Assembly (NCBI GenBank): GCA_024635465.1
Contig: JAGXIS010000016.1
Coordinates: forward strand, 1-13,354
DNA: 13,354 nt
Direction: 5' to 3'
Source of the DNA: Bacteroidota bacterium
GTDB taxonomy: Bacteria > Bacteroidota > Rhodothermia > Balneolales > Balneolaceae
Part shown: in pieces, positions 8,770 through 13,354 of the stretch
Numbering within the stretch: the first letter of the stretch is position 1
Layout of the letters: every line of letters starts with the position of its first letter
Notes under the pieces: model-generated
The model's input: the letters and a program-made list of their open reading frames with translations, nothing else
What the model was told of the DNA's origin: nothing
The model's database searches: none
Translations under genes and position numbers: made by a program

Positions 8770-9614
8770 TAAAAGAGTATTTCACCATTTTTGATTCGAT
8801 CCCGAAAAGTGGCAATCACCGGGTAATAGACATGAGTATTGGTATATCCGTGTTCTTTAAGCAGTGGCAGTAGAATATTTTTGTGAACTTCTGCTACCTT
8901 TCCTGTGAAGATAATTTCTTCGTCACCTTTTGGAGAGAGAGAAGAGAGCTGATGTTTTATGAAATCTTGAAAAGCCTCATAAACCAGCTTTAATAATTCA
9001 TCAGGAAGAGGTTTTTTCAACACAATACCGGCAATGGAGGCCAATTCTCGATTGGGTTTACCGGCCCGATAGATACGGTTCATCATTTCCGAGTATTCGA
9101 CATGATCCAGTTTTTCTTGCAAAAATCGCAAGGTGTCATCACTGCAGGTTTTTCGAAAATACATTTTTAAAATTCGCCTGCCCAAATCGGCTGCACTCCC
9201 CTCATCACCAATAGCAAATCCGAGAGATGTCGATTTTTTAAACACTTTACCTCCTTTAATTCTGGCAGAAATTGCACCGGTTCCTAAAACGGCAATGATA
9301 CCATCACCTTTTCCGAAGAAGGCCCTACCTGATCCATCGAGGTCACTTTTAATCGTGAATTTAGCTTTAGGGAAAATAGGTCTCAAAAATCTCTGAACAA
9401 TTTCATCCGATACAGGATTGCCACAACCGGCACCAAAAAAATAGACATGATCCGGGTTCAGGATATTCAGTTGACCACTAATCTCCTCGAAATCTTCCAT
9501 CTCACTGATATTTGATGGATGTAATCCCTGTGTTTTGATATGAGTCGTATCCCTGCCTTCAACGTAGAGCCAATCGGTTTTTGTAGCACCACTATCTGCT
9601 ATGAGGTATGTCAT
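8769..9614 (-). CDS. BadF/BcrA-family sugar kinase, N-acetylglucosamine kinase-like
   Basis: The 281-residue protein has the ASKHA kinase fold. Phosphate-1 motif is DSGATKTDW (7-15), phosphate-2 is LGTGAIS (110-116), and GFAIGDEGSAADLGR (132-146) is typical of the N-acetylglucosamine/N-acetylmuramic acid kinase branch. A later IIFTGKVAE block matches the adenosine-binding region. It probably phosphorylates an amino sugar with ATP in the cytosol, consistent with peptidoglycan recycling and the NamZ-like gene 1.6 kb away; this link is inference. GlcNAc, MurNAc or glucosamine are all possible. It is first in a two-gene unit with the tatD-like gene, has a promoter at the end of metF and a leader of roughly 97 nt with a strong hairpin. 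Confidence 0.85.
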   Translation of the reverse strand: MTYLIADSGATKTDWLYVEGRDTTHIKTQGLHPSNISEMEDFEEISGQLNILNPDHVYFFGAGCGNPVSDEIVQRFLRPIFPKAKFTIKSDLDGSGRAFFGKGDGIIAVLGTGAISARIKGGKVFKKSTSLGFAIGDEGSAADLGRRILKMYFRKTCSDDTLRFLQEKLDHVEYSEMMNRIYRAGKPNRELASIAGIVLKKPLPDELLKLVYEAFQDFIKHQLSSLSPKGDEEIIFTGKVAEVHKNILLPLLKEHGYTNTHVYYPVIATFRDRIKNGEILF

Positions 9615-9642
9615 ATGTTATGGTATTGATTAATATTATGTT

Positions 9643-9674
9643 GATTGAAGAACATTTCTGATTTGTTCTCAATC
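9643..9674 (-). promoter_or_regulatory. Hairpin in the kinase leader
   Basis: GATTGA (9643-9648) pairs with TCAATC (9669-9674) and GAACA (9650-9654) with TGTTC (9664-9668). This gives 11 base pairs with a single bulge and a 9-nt loop. It lies about 29 nt before the kinase ATG, inside the predicted leader. There is no T run after it on the minus strand, so a metF terminator is unlikely; an RNA leader structure or operator is possible. Confidence 0.45.
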
Positions 9675-9717
9675 GAGCTCGCTAATCATCAGAAGCCCAT
9701 ACTCTTAGTCTCAAACA

Positions 9718-9750
9718 CAAAAATAGCTATTTCTTTTGAATGTATTCAAT
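9718..9750 (-). promoter_or_regulatory. Bacteroidota-type promoter of kinase-tatD unit
   Basis: On the minus strand, TATTTTTG (9725-9718) matches TAnnTTTG, with ATTG (9750-9747) 21 nt upstream. Element and spacing equal those of the ndk promoter. The -33 part lies inside the last codons of metF and the -7 box just after its stop. Confidence 0.5.
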
Positions 9751-10680
9751 CACATCCAATGCAGGTTGCGGGTCGCCCATGATGTAGTAATGAATACCGG
9801 GAACTCCACTCTCCATCAACTCTAAACTCTGCTGTTTTGCCCATTCAACCCCTATCTGCTTTGCATTTTCAGGATCAGCATCCAACTCGGTTGCCAGTAC
9901 ATCCGGAAAGTTTAAATGGAATATTTTGGGCAGTGATTTAAGATGTTTATGCGTTGTTAAAATCTTTAAACCCGGGATAATCGGCACATCGATACCCTGT
10001 TTCCTACATTTCTCTACAAATTTAAAATAGACTTCATTATCAAAGAACATCTGAGTAACGATGTAATCGCCACCGGCATCTACTTTCTCTTTTAATTTTT
10101 TTATATCCCAATCCAGATTTGGGGCTTCAAAATGTTTTTCAGGATAACCGGCTATTCCCACACAGAAATCTGTAGGAACGGCATTTACGATATCTTCGAG
10201 ATAATCACCTTGATTCATCTCCTGGATCTGCTTTACTAAATCAATGGCAAATTTATTTATCGTTCCGTTTAAATTCAGAGAGACCTGAGAGCCGGTATTG
10301 TCACCCCGTATGGCAAGCACATTGTGAATGCCCAGATAGTTGAGCTCAATCAATGCGTCTTCACTTTCCTCACGTGTAAACCCCTCGCAAATTAGGTGCG
10401 GAACAGGATCAATTCCATAACGATGAAGAATGGCCGCACAAAGTCCAATCGTTCCGGGCCTTTTTCTTCGAACCACTCGTTTCAGTGAGCCATCCTTCTG
10501 CTCTTCAATATGAGCTTCCGCTGCATGATAGGTGACATCTATAAAAGGAGGTTTGACTTTTTCAATCACCATATCCAGTGAGTCAAATACAGCTTTTACA
10601 GCACCTCCTCTTTTTGGAGGTATAATCTCGAACGATATAAGTGGCTCAGTGGCTTTATCGTAATGGTCTATGACTTTCAT
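9727..10680 (-). CDS. metF: Methylenetetrahydrofolate reductase
   Basis: The 317-residue flavoprotein reduces 5,10-methylene-THF to 5-methyl-THF, the methyl donor for methionine synthesis. It opens with ISFEIIPPKRGG, carrying the likely catalytic Glu18, then FIDVTYHAAEAH (46-57), HLICEGFTREE (95-105), LAIRGDN (122-128), GIAGYPEKH and YIVTQMFFDNEVYFKF, ending with a C-terminal GIHYYIMG block. Residues are as expected for a class of MetF common in Bacteroidota that uses FEIIPP rather than FEFFPP. The ATG at 10680-10678 has no evident Shine-Dalgarno or TAnnTTTG box. It is divergent from metH, which consumes its product. Confidence 0.95.
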   Translation of the reverse strand: MKVIDHYDKATEPLISFEIIPPKRGGAVKAVFDSLDMVIEKVKPPFIDVTYHAAEAHIEEQKDGSLKRVVRRKRPGTIGLCAAILHRYGIDPVPHLICEGFTREESEDALIELNYLGIHNVLAIRGDNTGSQVSLNLNGTINKFAIDLVKQIQEMNQGDYLEDIVNAVPTDFCVGIAGYPEKHFEAPNLDWDIKKLKEKVDAGGDYIVTQMFFDNEVYFKFVEKCRKQGIDVPIIPGLKILTTHKHLKSLPKIFHLNFPDVLATELDADPENAKQIGVEWAKQQSLELMESGVPGIHYYIMGDPQPALDVIEYIQKK

Positions 10681-10722
10681 GAAATAATGAATGTTTTTAA
10701 TGCAAAAAATGCCGATTTTACC

Positions 10723-10748
10723 TAACTATGCATTATTTATGCATGTTA
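10723..10748. promoter_or_regulatory. Palindrome between metF and metH
   Basis: ATGCAT (10728-10733) and ATGCAT (10739-10744) are separated by 5 bp. TAAC (10723-10726) and GTTA (10745-10748) extend the symmetry, with one unpaired T. The total is 10 base pairs of dyad symmetry, a plausible operator for the divergent pair. Confidence 0.45.
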
Positions 10749-10770
10749 TTTAAATTGAATCATGCTTAAC

Positions 10771-10805
10771 GTTGATTACAACTTCACCTTAAAAAGGTAA
10801 ATTTG
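10771..10805 (+). promoter_or_regulatory. Bacteroidota-type promoter of metH
   Basis: TAAATTTG (10798-10805) matches TAnnTTTG exactly. GTTG (10771-10774) lies 23 nt upstream as a weaker -33 element. The inverted repeat ACCTT-aaa-AAGGT falls within the spacer and touches the -7 box. Confidence 0.55.
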
Positions 10806-10844
10806 TGGATCAATTTAAACATAATATTGAAAAAGTTTTTGCTC

Positions 10845-13354
10845 ATGTCTCATTCCAACCACATTCTATATAAACTGCTAAAAGAGAGAATATTGGTTCT
10901 GGATGGTGCAATGGGCACTATGATTCAGGGTTATGACCTGAATGAAGATGATTTCAGAGGTTCTATTTTCGCAGATCATTCTGATGATCTGAAGGGGAAT
11001 AACGACATTCTCTGCATGACCCAGCCGGATATTATCCGGGAAATCCACTCAGAATTTCTTAAAGCCGGCGCAGATATTCTGGAAACGAATACGTTTAGTG
11101 CAAACCCAATCTCTCAAGAGGATTACAAACTTCAACAGCACACCTATGAACTGAACGTCGCTGCTGCAAAAGTTGCGCGTGAGGCTGCAGATGAATTTAC
11201 AAGGAAGAATCCGGACAAACCCCGATTTGTAGCCGGCGCCATCGGACCCACCAATAGAACACTATCCCTTTCGCCCGATGTGGAAGATCCCGGTTATCGG
11301 GCCACAACATTTGATCAGCTCGCAGAAGCCTACACGGAGCAGATTAGAGGGCTGGTGGATGGGGGAGTGGACACCCTGCTGGTTGAAACGGTCTTCGATA
11401 CATTAAACTGCAAAGCTGCGATCTATGCCATTCATCAGTATGGACGCAAATTCGGAAAGCAGTTACCGATAATGATTTCCGGTACAATCGTTGATCAGAG
11501 CGGCCGGACACTCTCAGGGCAAACCACTGAAGCGTTCTTAACATCTGTAATGCATGCGAGTCCACTCTTGAGCATCGGCCTGAACTGTGCACTTGGCTCC
11601 AAACAGATGCGCCCCTACATTCAGGATCTCTCAAAAAATGCACCCTGCTTTACCAGCCTTTATCCAAATGCTGGCTTGCCGGATGAAATGGGTGAGTACA
11701 ATGAAACGCCTGATTTTATGGCTACCCAGATGCGGGATTATGCTACTGAGGGATTTGTGAACATCGTCGGAGGTTGTTGTGGAACAACACCGGATCATAT
11801 TCAAGCCATTGCAGAGGAGGCGAAAAAGCATAAACCCAGAACCGTTCCGGAACCAAAACCCTATCTGAGATTAAGTGGATTGGAACCTCTGGTGATACGA
11901 CCGGAAACGAATTTTGTAAATATAGGTGAGCGAACCAATGTCACCGGTTCCGCCAAATTTAAAAGGCTGATCAAGGATGAGGAGTATGAAGAAGCTCTCT
12001 CCGTAGCGCGTGAACAAGTTGAAGGCGGTGCTCAGATCATGGATATCAATATGGATGAAGCGCTCCTCGACTCTGAAAAAGTGATGAAGGATTTCATCAA
12101 CCTGATGGCTGCCGAGCCTGATATTGCGCGGGTACCTTTTATGATTGACAGCTCTAAATGGAGTGTCATTCTTTCGGGTTTAAAAACAACTCAGGGAAAA
12201 AGTGTAGTCAACTCCATCAGTCTGAAAGAGGGAGAGAAAGCTTTTAAAGAACAAGCACGTCATATTCTCGATTTTGGGGCTTCTGTAGTGGTGATGGCTT
12301 TTGATGAAAAGGGTCAGGCCGACACACTTCAAAGACGTCGGGAAATTTGCAAACGAGCTTATGATATCCTCACAAAAGAAGTAGGTTTTGCCCCACAGGA
12401 TATCATCATGGATCCAAATATTCTGACGGTGGCTACCGGCATCGATGAACATAATAACTATGCGGTCGATTTCATCGATACGGTTCGATGGATTAAGGAG
12501 AATCTGCCTTTAGCTAAAGTAAGTGGCGGACTCAGTAACATCTCCTTCTCATTTCGTGGAAATAACATTGTTCGAGAAGCGATGCACTCCGCATTTTTAT
12601 ATCATGCGATCCAGGCCGGACTGGATATGGCGATTGTAAATGCGAGTCAGTTGGAAGTGTATGAGGAGATCGAACCGGAGTTAAAGGAGTTGGTGGAAGA
12701 TGTGCTCATGAATCGTCGTGATGATGCCACGGAGCGACTGGTTGATTATGCAGATCGCGTTAAAGACCAGGATGCAGGGGTCGCTGATGTAAAAAGAGAT
12801 GCGTGGAGAGAGGAGAGTGTTGAGGAGCGTATCAAACACGCACTGGTTAAGGGTATTGTGGATTATATTGAAGAGGATGTTGAGGAAGCGCGTCAAAAAT
12901 ATCCTCAACCGATAGAGGTGATTGAAGGGCCCATGATGGCCGGCATGAATGTGGTTGGTGATCTTTTTGGCGCCGGTAAAATGTTTCTTCCACAGGTGGT
13001 TAAGAGTGCCCGGGTTATGAAAAAGGGTGTCGCTATTTTGATTCCATTTATTGAAGCGGAGAAAGCGAAAAATAAAAGCAGTGAACCCAAAGCCAGGATC
13101 TTGATGGCTACGGTAAAGGGTGATGTGCACGATATTGGAAAAAATATTGTAGCTGTGGTTCTACGATGCAATAATTATGATGTAATCGATATTGGAGTGA
13201 TGAATTCATCCGATAAAATACTCGCTGCAGCAAAAGAGCATAAAGTGGATGTAATAGGACTGAGTGGTTTGATCACGCCGTCACTGGATGAAATGGCACA
13301 TGTTGCATCAGAGATGACCCGTGAGAAGTTTTCCCTACCACTGCTCATCGGGGG
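10845..13354 (+). CDS. metH: Cobalamin-dependent methionine synthase, N-terminal 836 codons (truncated by window edge)
   Basis: The reading frame is open from ATG at 10845 to the window end, 836 of roughly 1,230 codons. Domains in order: homocysteine-binding barrel (about 1-330), starting [12 protein letters not shown], with zinc ligands Cys248 and Cys311-Cys312 ([11 protein letters not shown]); the folate-binding barrel (about 350-640), with [25 protein letters not shown] and [13 protein letters not shown]; the cobalamin cap helices (about 650-740); and the start of the B12-binding domain with GDVHDIGKN, axial His762, and GLSGLITPS. These positions sit within one to three residues of E. coli MetH (Cys247, 310, 311; His759). 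The S-adenosylmethionine reactivation domain lies beyond the edge. The enzyme moves methyl from 5-methyl-THF to homocysteine. It is divergent from metF. Confidence 0.97.
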   Translation, partial: MSHSNHILYKLLKERILVLDGAMGTMIQGYDLNEDDFRGSIFADHSDDLKGNNDILCMTQPDIIREIHSEFLKAGADILETNTFSANPISQEDYKLQQHTYELNVAAAKVAREAADEFTRKNPDKPRFVAGAIGPTNRTLSLSPDVEDPGYRATTFDQLAEAYTEQIRGLVDGGVDTLLVETVFDTLNCKAAIYAIHQYGRKFGKQLPIMISGTIVDQSGRTLSGQTTEAFLTSVMHASPLLSIGLNCALGSKQMRPYIQDLSKNAPCFTSLYPNAGLPDEMGEYNETPDFMATQMRDYATEGFVNIVGGCCGTTPDHIQAIAEEAKKHKPRTVPEPKPYLRLSGLEPLVIRPETNFVNIGERTNVTGSAKFKRLIKDEEYEEALSVAREQVEGGAQIMDINMDEALLDSEKVMKDFINLMAAEPDIARVPFMIDSSKWSVILSGLKTTQGKSVVNSISLKEGEKAFKEQARHILDFGASVVVMAFDEKGQADTLQRRREICKRAYDILTKEVGFAPQDIIMDPNILTVATGIDEHNNYAVDFIDTVRWIKENLPLAKVSGGLSNISFSFRGNNIVREAMHSAFLYHAIQAGLDMAIVNASQLEVYEEIEPELKELVEDVLMNRRDDATERLVDYADRVKDQDAGVADVKRDAWREESVEERIKHALVKGIVDYIEEDVEEARQKYPQPIEVIEGPMMAGMNVVGDLFGAGKMFLPQVVKSARVMKKGVAILIPFIEAEKAKNKSSEPKARILMATVKGDVHDIGKNIVAVVLRCNNYDVIDIGVMNSSDKILAAAKEHKVDVIGLSGLITPSLDEMAHVASEMTREKFSLPLLIG

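Larger units (their letters stand above)
10681..10844. promoter_or_regulatory. Divergent metF-metH regulatory region
   Basis: This 164-bp AT-rich gap must hold both promoters. It contains the palindrome at 10723-10748, a metH promoter (10771-10805), an ACCTT/AAGGT inverted repeat (10786-10798), and five ATGC words starting at 10700, 10709, 10729, 10740 and 10762. It is too short for a cobalamin riboswitch once the metH leader (about 33 nt) is considered, and no SAM riboswitch was recognised. Confidence 0.6.

Noticed and set aside
10681..10844. Possible cobalamin or SAM riboswitch before metH
   Set aside because: The leader after the predicted promoter is about 33 nt and the whole gap 164 bp; no conserved B12-box or SAM-aptamer stems were found.
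11344..11643. 99-codon antisense frame opposite the MetH homocysteine domain
   Set aside because: Shadow of the metH coding frame, with no domain, promoter or ribosome-binding signal.
12681..13171. Antisense frames of 149 and 88 codons opposite metH
   Set aside because: The metH frame is intact with family motifs throughout; the antisense products are low-complexity and resemble no known protein.

Overview
The window looks like chromosomal housekeeping DNA from a member of the Bacteroidota/Balneolota (FCB) group. Three signs point there. Several genes have upstream sites matching the Bacteroidota-type promoter (about TTTG, a spacer near 20 nt, then TAnnTTTG). Clear Shine-Dalgarno sequences are almost absent before the starts. 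The gene families include lipoprotein amidohydrolase and NamZ-type proteins and a short BadF-type sugar kinase. The assignment is inferred from memory of these families; no search was run. No phage, plasmid, CRISPR, tRNA or rRNA feature is visible.

Left block (1-4791, minus strand, transcribed right to left): a small two-helix membrane protein of unknown function, then a candidate terminator and a new promoter, then pyrG (CTP synthase). A Nudix hydrolase follows in the same reading frame just after the pyrG stop, then an exported YtcJ-like amidohydrolase lipoprotein and the start of glutamine-dependent NAD+ synthetase (nadE, cut by the window edge). Tight spacing (6 bp pyrG-Nudix, 4-bp overlap amidohydrolase-nadE) suggests one transcript from pyrG onward.

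Middle block (4792-8004): rlmB (23S rRNA 2'-O-methyltransferase, plus strand, TTG start) meets a NamZ-like exo-muramidase lipoprotein gene (minus strand) tail to tail with overlapping stop codons. Behind the latter is ndk with a good promoter. The segment rlmB-namZ-ndk is flanked by two directly oriented copies of a roughly 105-120 bp hairpin-rich repeat built from runs of C and G (4928-5045 and 7825-7930). This is the most unusual structure in the window.

Right block (8005-13354): a BadF-family sugar kinase and TatD-like nuclease form a TAATG-coupled pair on the minus strand with their own promoter and a strong leader hairpin. metF (methylenetetrahydrofolate reductase, minus) and metH (cobalamin-dependent methionine synthase, plus, cut at codon 836) are divergently transcribed from a 164-bp region with a palindrome and several ATGC motifs. 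MetF makes the methyl donor that MetH uses, so shared control there is plausible. NamZ plus the sugar kinase hints at peptidoglycan amino-sugar recycling, but no murQ-like gene is present and the kinase substrate is not proven.

I see no convincing new multi-gene system. The best leads are the paired structured repeats, the in-frame pyrG-stop-Nudix junction, and the palindromic regulatory regions before pyrG, rlmB, the kinase and metH.
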